Shown here: positions 10,324-23,200 of the stretch, in pieces | Position numbering within the stretch: the stretch's first letter is position 1 | Layout of the letters: every line of letters begins with the position of its first letter | Source: Phytophthora quininea | Taxonomy: Eukaryota > Oomycota > Peronosporomycetes > Peronosporales > Peronosporaceae | Assembly: GCA_011947345.1 (NCBI GenBank) | Contig: JAAVTG010000559.1 | Location: 62,001-126,000, forward strand | Reading direction: 5' to 3' | DNA: 64,000 nt | The notes under the pieces: generated by a model | The model's database searches: none | Told to the model about the DNA's origin: nothing | The model's input: only the letters and a program-made list of their open reading frames with translations | Program-made: the position numbers and the translations under genes

Positions 10324-13300
10324 ATGCGACGGAAACTTTCCGCCTTCACAAGTTCCTTGCTGTGCGTTGTCATCGCCGTCCAATATGTGGCTTCCGACGA
10401 CAGTGTACAGCTGAGCGAGACGTTCGGCGGTCCTCACGGTACAGCGTTTTCCGACCAATCTTCGGTCGTAGCTGGACAAACTGTGAGCGTCCTCACCGTT
10501 CGCGCAGGGGATCGAGTCGACGGTCTTTCATTGTCGATCACAGCTCCGACAGCAGCGACGTTCACACACGGCGGATCAGGAGGAACCGACAACACGTTAA
10601 CGCTCGGAGCAAGCGAGTACATCACGTCGATGGAGGCTCATTGGGGCAAGAAGGACGGCCACACTCGCATCTTCTACCTTAATTTCGGCACGAGCGCGGG
10701 AATTCGGTGGCTGGGGGACTCAAACGGATGATAAAAGCACCGTGACAGCACCGGAAGGCTTCCAGCTGGGAGGATTTATCGGTCAAGACGGCGACGAGAT
10801 CGATTTGATCGGCGCAATTTGGTCGCGCATTGCGGCCGACACGCCGGCCCCAACAACACAAGCCCCGAGCGTAGCTCCTACTGCAACGAATGCAACGAAT
10901 GCATCGACTTCATCTGTAGGCGTCGCGGTTGGAACGGTTCGGCCGGCCACGGACCCACCCACGGCACAGACAGCTTCCGGGCCAGCGACCCAACTCAGCG
11001 AGTCATTCGGCGGACCCCACGGCAACGAGTTTTCCGATCAAGCGTCCGCAACGTCTGCACAAACGATCACTTCGATTACAGTTCGCGGCGCCGCTCGCGT
11101 GGATGGCGTCAGGCTGCAAGTTTCGGCGCCGACTGCCGCAACGTTTACTCACGGCGGAACTGGAGGCACTGACAACACCCTCACACTCGGTACCGGTGAG
11201 TACATCACGTCGATGGAAGCTCACTGGGGTAAGAAGGACGGCCACACTCGCATCTTCTACCTCAACTTCGGCACGAGCTCCGGCAAGTCAGTCTCTGGCG
11301 GAACACAAACAGATCAAAAGGGGTCTGTGACGGCTCCGACCGGGTATCAACTGGGGGCTTCTTTGGTCGGGACGGTGACGAAATCGATTCGCTGGGTGTG
11401 GTGTGGACAAGTATCGCGCCTGTGGCAGCTAAGACTTCAACTGCAGCAGATGTATCCGATGAAGACATTCAGCTGAGCGACGTCTACGGCGGTCCACACG
11501 GCATCGCCTTCTCCGACATTAACGCCATCAAATTCGCCCAGACCGTGTCCTCCATCACCATTCGATCGGCCAAACGAGTCGACGCCGTGACTCTGCAGGT
11601 GTCCGCACCCGCAGAAGTCACGATGAACCACGGCGGGTCTGGCGGCACCGACAACACTCTGACCCTCGCCGCCGGTGAATACATCACATCCATGGAGGCT
11701 CACTGGGACAAGAAGGACGACCATACGCGGGTCTTCTACGTCAACTTCGTCACGAGCGCCGGTCACTCCATCTCCGGCGGGACTCAAACGGATAATAAGG
11801 CCACGGCTACAGCTCCCGACGGGTTTCAACTGTCTGGGTTTTATGGTCGAGCCGAAGACGAAGTGGACCAACTCGGAGCGATCTGGACGCGCATTTCGGC
11901 CACCGACCTGTCACTCACGGACGTGGAATCGGGCTCTGGGTCTGGCATTTTGTACGGCTCGACGATCCGCAACTGGGTGGGGGCTACCATCGGCGTGGCC
12001 AGCGACACAGCGTGTTACCGCAAGACGGTGGCGTTCGACAGCAACAACTCGTGTCCGTTGGGGTACGGCAAGGAAGACTCGGACTGCATCGCCCAATGTC
12101 CGCTGGCTTACCCCGTGTCTTGTTCACTGGAGTGCATTCCTCAGAACGACGATTGCGCTTTAGAAGTACTTTCCAAGATTGGTTCGGTCGTGGTGGTGGC
12201 ACTGAACGCTGCCAGCGGTGGCGTCTTTGGAGACATCCTGGCAACACAAGACAGCTAAATGGGCCGTGACCTGCGCGGCAAATGTCGTATCCGTTGTGAG
12301 ATCCCTCATCTACTATCTGCGCTACCAGCAGACCTCAGCACCCCAAGGTGATAAGGCGGAGCTTCTGACGGTAGCATACCAATCCAACGTGGTGCTCATC
12401 GACCTCCCCAGAGCTGTGTGCGTATGTCTCGGATATCCAGTCCCGCCGGGCACTCAGTTCGCAGACATTGTGCTCACGGTCGTCGAAGGTATCGTGAAGC
12501 AGGCGATCACCAATGGCGATATGATTATCTCGACCGGGAAGAATGTCTTGAACTTGCTCACGGGGTCTGGCGCGCTCAACTCTTCGACGACGGACGCCAC
12601 GACGGACGATCTGCAGACTCTCATCAACACCAACTCGACGTGTGGCTACGAGCTCAAACGACTCACAGACGAAGTCGTCTCGTTGGTGTACGCTACTCGC
12701 AACAACACTCCAGACGCTGCCGCTGCGGACGTTCGAGTCACTGTCTACAAGTCAACGATCGTGCTGAACGACATCCCGACCGTCACCAACGACTGCATGC
12801 GCGAACTGCTGGATAACAAAACCCAACAGGCTGCGTTTGAAACTCGTGACCTGCTGCGGAAGACGTTCGGGGTCATCGTTGACCAGCTTATCGACACTGG
12901 AACCACCGATATGGGGAAGTCCGTGGCTAAAGACGAGTATATGCTGAAGGTGGCAAATATGGGGCTCGTAGTGCTGTCCGCTTTCGATCCCACGGGCATC
13001 GCGTACATGGCGTCCCAGTTCGTCCAGCCGATCTGCGGACCCACTTCTTACATTGGTGAGATCGACGATGGCACGCTTTACGATGCCCTCGGTCTCAAGA
13101 CCGTCGACGAGGCCGTAGGCAGCTACGGCACCTGGACCAAATCGGGCGATGGGGTTGTGCACCTCATCTTTGAAAGTACCGACACGGACGACGTCAAGGT
13201 GACTATCCATTCCGGTGGCGACAAATTCGACGAGGTTGCTGTTGCAGCGGGAACAACCGTCACATGGGACTCGACGATCCCGGAGCTGCAGGACAAGCAG

Positions 13301-13431
13301 CTGTATCTGGATCGGTGGCGTCCTGGGCTTTTGGCTTGCCAGGAACTGGCGGTGGTTCATTGGTGCTGTGGGTTCCTCGCTCCTCTGACGGTGGTCATTT
13401 GACCATGCATGTGCGCATTAACGTTAGCTGA
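10324..13431 (+). CDS. Secreted jacalin-like lectin family protein L2 (three lectin domains; frameshifted)
   Basis: About 1,035 residues. The signal peptide ends before SDDSVQLSETFGG. Three jacalin domains follow, at about 10405-10830, 10990-11415 and 11470-11900. Each has FGGPHG, THGG or NHGG, GEYITSMEAHW and a GFQLGGF-type turn; domains 1 and 2 are joined by a Thr/Ala/Pro-rich linker. The family C-terminal region runs 11930-13431. Frame losses: two G bases near 10700 and 10716, one G near 11352, two bases near 12235 and one T near 13331. Most are homopolymer contractions. From 11476 to about 12130 and again from about 12770 to the stop it is almost identical to L3, while the part between is clearly different. 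Confidence 0.8.
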
Positions 13432-14424
13432 TAGAAGAGCGCATGTGCTGGATATGTGTGTTGTGTAAATTGTGAAGTCATTGATGTGCAAGCAAACTGC
13501 CAAACGGGCAATAAAGAGATTCCATCGTCGACGTCGAACCCCAATGGCTTCCACGTAATAGCACCGGAAGCAAACGTTTGTCTTGAAAGGAATCACACGC
13601 GGGATGGCAAAGAACTCTACCTTTTTGTCCTGGACGTGCGGTTTGTCACTACGGCTGCAGTGCCACGACTGCAGGATAAGAACTAGGATCTGCAGTAGTA
13701 CAGTTGCAGTCGCCAGGGTGTGCTGAAATGGCTCTGCCGGGCGTCTTGACCATTAGCCAAACATTGGCAAAAACTGTACTTCACCTAGAATACTTGCGAC
13801 TTCGGTGTTTGTTGCCAACCAAGCCAAAACCACCATCGCTCATCGAGCAGCAAAATGCTGTAAACCGAAGTGGAGATTAAACGCGAGCTCTCCACCAGTA
13901 GATACAGTGTACTCTTCGCAAACACCACATGTTCGCAGTTTCGCCAGTAGCGAAAGATACCACGCTAGTCGACACGAGGTCTTCTCGTTGAAGCGGAATA
14001 CTTATAACCCTTGTGAGCGCTAAACTCACAAAGATGTAAGACGTCGAATGACGTCCAATGGCGCGGTTGTCCCGACTTCCGTTGCTTTCTCGAGAACTCT
14101 ACATTACCACATTCGCTTCGTCCGCAGAGTACCGTTAACTTGCCCGTCGACGCTGTTGGTCGAGCTTGCACTTGTGACCTTATGAGTCGCTCTCTACATG
14201 TGGTGGTGCCTGCTTTATCCACAGACCTCTGTAATTGTGGCCATCGGTCTTTCAACTACAAAGAGATGCACGCGATGCTACATCGCTTGATCTCGCCATC
14301 ACGCAGCGGAATCGGACTATCCATTTCAGTTGAGAGACCTTCATGTCCGTCCCGAAACGAGGAGCACGACCACGCCATTTCCAATTTCTCCACGTTGCGG
14401 TCCAGCTATCCAAAGGGTGAGGTC
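13432..14424 (+). other. Intergenic region between L2 and L3
   Basis: About 1 kb with no supported gene. An AATAAAG motif near 13510 could serve as the 3'-end signal of L2. Short open frames show no domain, composition bias or splice structure that would support a protein. The 5' flank of L3 must contain its promoter, but I see no clear initiator. Confidence 0.5.
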
Positions 14425-16988
14425 ATGGCACGGAAAATACCGTCGATAAGTTTGCAAACGGTGCTTCTTGTCGCTTTTGTACATCAAGTCGCGTCCTACA
14501 ATGGTGTGCAGCTAAGTGAGTCTTTTGGCGGGCCCCACGGAGAGGAATTTTCTGATCAACCATCAGCAACTTCGGGACAAACGATCACTTCACTTACGAT
14601 CCGCGCCGGCGACCGCATCGATGGCCTCACGCTAGAAGTCTCATCGCCGACAGCAACAACCTTCACCCATGGTGGAACTGGAGGCACCGATAACACCCTC
14701 GCACTTGGCAGTGGCGAGTACATCACGTCGATGGAAGCTCATTGGGGTGAGAAGGATGACCACACGCGGATCTTCTACCTCAACTTCGGCACCAGTGAAG
14801 GCAACTCGATCTCTGCTGGAACACAAACAGATCAAAAGGGGTCTGTGACGGCTCCGACCGGGTATCAACTGGGGGCTTCTTTGGTCGGGACGGTGACGAA
14901 ATTGATTTGATCGGTGTGGTGTGGACGAGCATCACGGCGGTAGATGACTCGGCCAGCGTGACTGGTTCGGTAACTGCAGCCAACACTTCGTCATCAACAG
15001 CTACAAATTCAGATAACGACATTCAGCCGAGCGACGTCTACGGCGGTCCACACGGCATCGCCTTCTCCGACATTAACGCCATCAAATTCGCCCAGACCGT
15101 GTCCTCCATCACCATCCGATCGGCCAAACGAGTCGACGCCGTGACTCTGCAGGTGTCCGCACCCGCAGAAGTCACGATGAACCACGGCGGGTCGGGCGGC
15201 ACCGACAACACTCTGACCCTCGCCGCCGGTGAATACATCACATCCATGGAGGCTCACTGGGACAAGAAGGACGGCCATACGCGGGTCTTCTACGTCAACT
15301 TCGTCACGAGCGCCGGTCACTCCATCTCCGGCGGGACTCAAACGGATAATAAGGCCACGGCTACAGCTCCCGACGGGTTTCAACTGTCTGGGTTTTATGG
15401 TCGAGCCGAAGACGAAGTGGACCAACTCGGAGCGATCTGGACGCGCATTTCGGCCACCGACCTGTCACTCACGGACGTGGAATCGGGCTCTGGGTCTGGC
15501 ATTTTGTACGGCTCGACGATCCGCAACTGGGTGGGGGCTACCATCGGCGTGGCCAGCGACACAGCGTGTTACCGCAAGACGGTGGCGTTTGACAGCAACA
15601 ACTTGTGTCCGTTGGGGTACGGCAAGGAAGACTCGGACTGCATCGCCCAATGTCCGCTGGCTTACCCCGTGTCATGTTCACTGGAGTGCATCCCTCAGAA
15701 CGATGACTGCCTCCTCGAGGTTTTGACGAAAATCGCGTCGGTCGTGACTGTGGCCCTAAATGCTGCGAGTGGCGGCGTCTTCGGCGAGGTTTTAGCGGCC
15801 TACAAAGCCGCCAAGTGGGCCGTCACTTGTGCTTCGAACGTGGTGTCTGTGATCAAGTCGCTAATCTACTACTTGCGGTACCAACAAACCACAGCACCCC
15901 AGGGCGACACCGAAGAGCTTCTCGCCGTGGCTTACCAGGCAGACGTCGTGCTGATCGATCTCCCGGTTGCGGTATGCGCTTGTTTGGGACTTCCCGTCCC
16001 GGCAGGCGCCAAATACGCGGACGTCGTGCTCGAAATTGTTGAAGGCATCGTAAAACAGGTCATCACGAACGGCGACGAGATCATCTCCACAGGCGAGAAC
16101 GTGCTCAACTTGCTGACGGGTACAGGTGCGCTTAACTCCACCACGGCAGACTCGACAGTAGACGAACTCCAAGATCTGCTCGACGCCAACTCCACCTGCG
16201 GCTACGAGCTCAAGCGGCTCACAGATCGCGTCGTCTCCTCAGTCATCAGCATCCGCAACAACACTCCAGAAGCTGCACTGGACGACATTCACGTGTCCAT
16301 CAGCAAGTCCTCTCTCGTCCTGGACGACATCCCGACCGTCACCAACGACTGCATGCGGGAACTGCTGGATAACAAAACCCAACAGGCTGCGTTTGAAACT
16401 CGTGACCTGCTGCGGAAGACGTTCGGGGTCATCGTTGACCAGCTCATCGACACTGGAACCACCGATATGGGGAGTCCGTGGCTAAAGACGAGTATATGCT
16501 GAAGGTGGCAAATATGGGGCTCGTAGTGCTGTCCGCTTTCGATCCCACGGGCATCGCGTACATGGCGTCCCAGTTCGTCCAGCCGATCTGCGGACCCACT
16601 TCTTACATTGGTGAGATCGACGATGGCACGCTTTACGATGCCCTCGGTCTCAAGACCGTCGACGAGGCTTTCGTAGGCAGCTACGGCACCTGGACCAAAA
16701 GGGCGATGGGGTTGTGCACCTCATCTTTGAAAGTACCGACACGGACGACGTCAAGGTGACTATCCATTCCGGTGGCGACAAATTCGACGAGGTTGCTGTT
16801 GCAGCGGGAACAACCGTCACATGGGACTCGACGATCCCGGAGCTGCAGGACAAGCAGCTGTATCTGGATCGGTGGCGTCCTGGGCTTTTGGCTTGCCAGG
16901 AACTGGCGGTGGTTCATTGGTGCTGTGGGTTCCTCGCTCCTCTGATGGTGGCCATTTGACCATGCATGTGCGCATTAACGTTAGTTAA
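14425..16988 (+). CDS. Secreted jacalin-like lectin family protein L3 (two lectin domains; frameshifted)
   Basis: About 855 residues. The signal peptide ends near HQVAS. Two jacalin domains (about 14505-14935 and 15020-15450) are followed by the family C-terminal region to the stop at 16986-16988. The frame is lost at about 14872 (G run, same position as in L2), 16473 (one A less than L2), 16700 (one base less than L2) and 16885 (T run, same position as in L2). The ends are nearly identical to L2, but the stretch of about 15690-16320 is not, which indicates recent sequence exchange between the two genes. The start was chosen as the ATG directly before the hydrophobic signal sequence. Confidence 0.8.
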
Positions 16989-17164
16989 AACGTCGTCAAC
17001 AGAAGGCAAGTTGAAGTGGGGTGGTACCGTATCTGACCTATTTATTCGCCCCCATACCCTGCCCAGCCGTTACGCGAGAACCCTCGACACGACGATGGGG
17101 ACAGGCCCGCAACTCCATAGACGCAGTCTCCACCGAAGAGAATCCTGAAAGGCAGTCGACGCTC

Positions 17165-20100
17165 ATGCTGCTGGGTCTGCGCCGCAAGATTGGGCGCTAC
17201 GCGGCGCCAATCAAAGAGGAGGCCAGTTTCGCGGCGGCGGACAAGCCTACAGACCTGACGCCGTACGAGGACGCGGCCTGGACGCTGAGGAAAAAGGACC
17301 AGGATTTACGCCGGCTGGAGAATGAGTTGACCCAATTTCTGACCCAAGTCAAGGTAAAATGTTTTTTAGAAACGATAGAAATGGAAAGCGTTGAAGCTTT
17401 TTGCTAAAAACTGTTATGTTTTTTTAGGTTATGTGCTCGACCATGGCCACAGTTGGAGAAGTGTTTTCGGAAACCTGCAGGTAGAGAAGATGATGTTTTT
17501 TTCTTCATGAATTGGCAGTTATTTAAACTAATATTTCCTTCATGTAGTGATGATGAACAAGGACGTTGTGTCGGTGTGGAGTACAAACAAGTTACGACAA
17601 GAATTCATTTGGATGAGGCGGAACGACTGGAGCAGTCCATCCGATTTACAGTGCTGGATCCTCTGAAAGATCGACTGGAGCACCACACGCACTTGTTGGA
17701 GCTGATGGCTGCTAGAGACAAACTGGAAGCCGAACGCAAAATGCTCCGTGAATATGTGGCCAGACTGCCGACTCTGCGGCTTGAAGACGACGACAAGCGC
17801 GCGCAGACATACTCTCGACTGGATAAAGTGATCGGGGTGCTCAATGAAGAGGAAAAACAATTGCTTCCTCAGCTTGGTAACGTCTAAAAGTTGTCATATT
17901 TGAAAGAGATAAAATACTGACCAATGCTGCTGTTTGCACTCTGTAGAAGACGCAATTCACTCGGACGCTGTGACCAGTACCGAAAACTTATTCAACACTC
18001 TGGTTCGTGGCGTTCTTGCTCGCTATGTTAGTTGTTCCAGGACTAACCTACGTTTCTGATTGTATACAGAGACTGCATACGTCAATTTTCTTTGCGCATG
18101 CCAGCCAGTCGCTTTTGCAAGCCTGTCACCAGCCGAACGAGACGCTGTCACCGAATCCACGCTTTTACTTAAACCATTGGCCGCTGCTACCAAGCTGAGC
18201 AAAGTGTCGAGCTTAACTTCCGATGGATGGACTGACATGGATGGCTCGAACTCTTCCACCGCTCCAGACGGTGTCGAGGTTCTCGAAGGCAGTGAAGAGG
18301 ACGAGGAGTTCAATGGCTCTCCTATAACTGTTGAGGATTTCGAAGCTGGAAGGATACCTCTTGTATTCGCCCAGTACAAGAATATTTCCACGTGCTCCCC
18401 GCATGATACTGCAAAGATGATGTGTCTGGCATCATTTCCAGTTGTGCCGTCGGATAACGAAGAGTTTCAAAGTACTGCCAGTACTAGCGATGAGGAATGG
18501 AACACTGTCGAACGTAAACGGCGATCCACAAGTCCGACGCCAACAAACAGAGTGAAGCCGATCACTCCGCGTAGAAGTTCGAGTATGTTCTGGTCCCTCC
18601 GAAAATCAATCCGAGGCAGATTCAGCTATTCAAGTGGAGAGTCACGGATACTGCGGCAAAACTCTGCGCCTGTGGAGGACGATTCCGCTAGAACTACCGC
18701 AGATTTATCTTCTCAAAAGGTATGGTGTCCGTAGTATGTTGCAGATAACTGTCTGTCTAATCATTGTTTCTTAAATTTTAGAACGCATGCGTGGTGCCAA
18801 AGACCCGAGCAGAGTGGGAAGTTATCGAGGCATGTCTGTGGGAAATCGACGCGAGGGATTCTAAATCCCCTGCGAAACCATTCCTCGCAGCAGACCCAGC
18901 CGGGAATATGCCAGAGGATCTGTTGTCGCGGTTACTTCAAGAGGTATGCTCTGCTTTAGAGGAAAACAAGTGGTTATTTTCACGTTCTAACTTGTCCATT
19001 CTAGCATGAACCGTTGTGCTTAGAATGCATCTCCTACCTGAGCATTGAGGATCTCGCTCGACTATCGAAGGTGATCTTTCGAAAGCCATTTTGGTGCTTT
19101 GTGTAGCAAATATTTAATTGCGGTGCTTTGGTTGTTTTAGGTTAGCTACGGACTGCACTCCCACCTCTTGGAATGTGTTTCCGCATGGAAAAAGTGCATT
19201 AGGTCTGGAGGTCTATCGGATGCGACGCGAACTTCTCTGTGGCTTTCGGTGTTTTACGAGTCTACGCCATGGCGATCGAACGGGATCGCATCGCACCATC
19301 TCTCTGCCGATAGACGCCGTAACATGTATGACCAGCTTTTGGCAAACGTGGGGATGAAGCTAGATGATGGACTTCTTACAGAATCATCACCATCGGATGA
19401 GGACACGCAGCTACTCGTTTGGTTTCGAGAAATCGATGTTGACGTGGTGCGCACTTGCCACCGGAGGATTTATTCCAGCAAAAGAGACAAGATTGTTCAC
19501 CTCATTCACTCTCGACCACATCGACTTTCAACAACGTAATCGAAGACTCTGTCCAGGAGGTTCTTCGTGAGATAGTGGATCGTGTCGTTGAGACGGACGG
19601 TGAAGAAATTTCTTCAGACTCCGTGGCAGACATCGATACGACTCGCACGCTTTTGGGGCGCCCAACTCCGAGTTGGAGGCGAAGATTCGCCGAGTCCTTC
19701 GGGCGTACGTCCTCTACAATCCGCGCGTGGGGTATTGCCAAGGAATGGGCTTCTTGGTGCGTTTATTAGCCGAAGTTACCGAGGATGAGGCGGACATTTT
19801 CTGGTTATTTGTCGGGTTTTCCGAGCCGGAGAACGACCGAATCTATATGAACCTGGAATGGCAGTGCTCCAGCCGTTCCTGTCGAAGTTTGAGTTGCTGT
19901 TCTCGACCCACATGCCGGAGTTGTATACACATTTCCAAGCTGAGGGCGTGCATGTCGCCACGTTCTGCACTCGGTGGTTCTTGACGTTCTTCTCGTCATC
20001 GCAAACGTTGACACCAGAGCTTGTCGTTCGACTGCTGGACATATTCGTCGTGGACGGGTGGCGGATCATTTTCAGCGTGTCTCTAGTTATACTTGACGAA

Positions 20101-20259
20101 CTGAGAGACCAGCTAATGCGTTGTGACTTGGAAGGAATCATCCGCGTGCTTCAATTTCCTCGCAGCTACATGCCAGACACGGGGATCTCCACCAAAGACA
20201 ACTCATTCGGCACGCGCTGGCCTTCAGTATCTCTCACTCGATCAATTCTATTTGAATGA
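17165..20259 (+). CDS. TBC-domain RabGAP with N-terminal BAR-like helical region
   Basis: Eight or more exons, all GT-AG: 17165-17353, 17428-17480, 17548-17876, 17947-18002, 18072-18719, 18782-18943, 19005-19070, then 19141-20259. Exons 1-4 encode charged long helices like a BAR/sorting-nexin membrane-curvature module. A Ser-rich linker follows. Exons 7-8 begin with an F-box-like helix run (SYLSIEDLARLSKVSYGL). The TBC domain shows the arginine finger IDVDVVRT (about 19430-19453) and the glutamine finger GYCQGMGF (19730-19753), which together accelerate GTP hydrolysis by Rab GTPases. One-base losses occur near 19452, 19655 and 19845. A start upstream, near 17021 in the same frame, cannot be excluded. 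It converges with L4; the stops are 23 bp apart. Confidence 0.82.
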
Positions 20260-20282
20260 GAACATAAACTTACTTGTTTTCA

Positions 20283-23200
20283 CTAACTTACGTTGATCCG
20301 TACGTGCATTGTAATGTGTCCACCTAACTCAGAACGAGGGATCCAAACCAACAACGAGCCACCACCTGAACCTGGCAAGCCGAACAAACCTGGACGCCAC
20401 CGATCCAAGTACATCTGCTTGCCTTGCAGCTCCGAAATGGTCGAATCCCACGTCACAGTCTCGTGCGAATTCACATCCACTTCAGCGTATTTTCCACCCC
20501 TGAATGGATAACCACCGTCACGTCTTCCTTATCAACACTCTCAAAAATGAGGCGGACAACACCGTCACCTTCTTTAAGCCACGAGCCATAGCTGCCTTCA
20601 AACGCTTCATCAACCGTCGTCAGTCCAAGAGCATCGTTCAAAGTGCCGTCGTCGATCTCGCCCACATAGGCAGTTGGTCCGCAAATGGGCTGCACGAACT
20701 GCGACGCCATGTAGGCGATACCCGTGGGGTCGAGCGCAGAGATTGCGACCAGTCCCATGTTGGCAACGTTCAACAAGTACTCATCTTCTGCTACATCTTT
20801 TCCCAAGTCGGTCTTGCCCGTATCGATGAGCTGGTCGACTATGACTCCAAACGTCTTTCGGAGCATATCTCGCGTTTGATATGCGGCCGTCATCGTCTTG
20901 GCAGCTAACAATTCTCCCATACAATTATTGGTCACAGCTGGGATCTCGTTCAACACCAGTTTCGACTTGTAAACCTTCACTCGAGTGTCAGCAGCAGACA
21001 TGTCGGGCGTATTATTGCGAATGTCGAGCACTTGATCGACGACGCGATCGGTTAAGCGCTTGAGCTCGTAACCGCAACTCGAGTTCTTGTCGATCAGATC
21101 CTGGAGCTCGTCCACGGTCGTGTCGCTCGTGTTCATAGAAACCCCAGCAAGCAAGTTCATCACGTTCTTCCCCGTTGAGACGATTTCGTCGCCGTTTGTG
21201 ATCGCCTGCTTCACGATACCTTCCACCGTCTGGAGGACGATATCGGCGAAGTTGGTCCCCTGGGGACAGGAATGTTCAAGCAGACACAAACTGCGCGTGG
21301 TAGATCGATCAGAACAACGTCAGCTTGATAGGCGATAGCAAGCAAGTTTTCGGTTGTTCCATCGGGAACTGTGGTTTGCCTGTTGCGAAGGAAATACACA
21401 AGGGACCGGACCACCGAGACGATGTTGGAAGCACAAGCAATGCCCCATTTGATCGCCTTGTAGGCGGCCAGAACTTGTCCCATCACACCGCCGCTGAGAG
21501 CGTTGAGCGCCACGAAGAGCACTGAGCCCACCTTCATCAAAACCTCTAAAGCGCAGTCGTCGTTCTGAGGAATACACTCGGCTCCGCACGCTACCGGGTA
21601 GGAGAATGGGCAGTTTGCTAGGCAGTTGTCAGATTTCTTGCCGTAACCCAACGGACAAATGTTTTTACTGTCGAAATCTGTTGTCTTCCGATAGCACGCA
21701 GTATCACTAGCGTCTCCAATGGTGGGGCCTATCCAGTTACGGATTGTCGTCCCGTATGTGCCATTCCCAGCGTTATTCACATCCGTGAGAGCGATATCTG
21801 TAGCTGTGATTCTTGTCCAAATCGCACCTAATTTGTCCACCTCATTTCCAGCTCGACCGTGCAGCCCACCCAGTTGAAATCCCTCAGGTGCTGTGACGGT
21901 CGCTTTCTCTCTATTGTAGTCCCAGCAAAGATGGAGTTGCCGGCACTCGTACCAAACGCCAGATAGAAAACTCGCGTGTGGTCATCCTTTTTGCCCCAAT
22001 GAACCTCCATGGACGTGATGTACTCGCCGTCACCCAAAGCTAGTGTCTTCTCGGTGCCCCCGTCCCCTCCGTGGTTTAGTGTCAGCTCCACTGGACTAGC
22101 TATCTGTAGTGTCACTGCGTCAACACGCTCGCCTGCTCGGATCGTGATGGAACTCACTTTCTGGTTGTATTTGATTTTGTTGATGTCCGAGAACGCAGTA
22201 CCATGAGGGCCTCCGTAGATCTCGCTCAGCTGAATGTTTTCATCTGACGGAACCACCATAGCTTTCTGTTCGACAGGAACGATCGAGGTCCATACCGCAC
22301 CAAGCCAATCAATTTCATCTCCGTTGCGACCAAAGAATCCGCCCAGTTGGTAGCCCTCCGGAGCAGTGATGTTACCCCTCAAGTCTGTCTGTGATCCTGC
22401 CGAAATTGAATTGCCAACATTTGTGTCGAATTTGAGATAATAGATGCGTGTGTGTGCATTCTTCTTGCCCCAGTGGGCTTCCATCGCTGTGATGTACTCG
22501 CCCACACCAAGTGTAAGAGTCTTTGGCGTTCCGCCAGTCCCTCCATGAGTGAATGTAGCCGCTGTAGGTGCCGTCACTTGTAGAGTAAGTCCGTCGATGC
22601 GTTCGCCAGCACGAATTGTGAGTGAACCAATCGTTTGTCCTGACATGGCGGCAGGTTGGTCAGAGAATTGAGCTCCGTGAGGACCGCCGAAGGACTCGCT
22701 TAATATGACAGCTCGGGTTATCGTGCCACCGCCCGATCCAGACGTGTCTGCAGGAGACACAGTGCCTGGCGCGTATGTCGGAGCGACGGTAACTACCGTG
22801 ATGCTTGCCCACACTGCGCCCAGCAAGTCGATTTCATCTCCTTCTCTGCCAAAGAACCCTCCAAGTTGGAACCCCTCGGGTGCTGTCACTGTGTGCATGT
22901 CGTCCGTCTTCGATCCCCCAGACACCGAGTTCCCTGCGCTCGTGGTGAAACTCAGGTAAAAGATTCGTGTTCGACCCTTCTTCTTTCCCAAATGAGCCTC
23001 CATCGACGTAATATACTCACCCTCTCCAAGTGTTAATGTGTAGGGTGTTCCGCCACCTCCACCATGCGAAAGCGTCGCAACAATAGGCTTTGAGATCTCC
23101 AACGTCACTCCATCAACGCGCTCACCCGCTCGGATCGTAATGGATGTTACCGTTTGCCCCGAGGTAGCAGCGGATTCGTCTGAAAACTCCGTTCCGTGGG

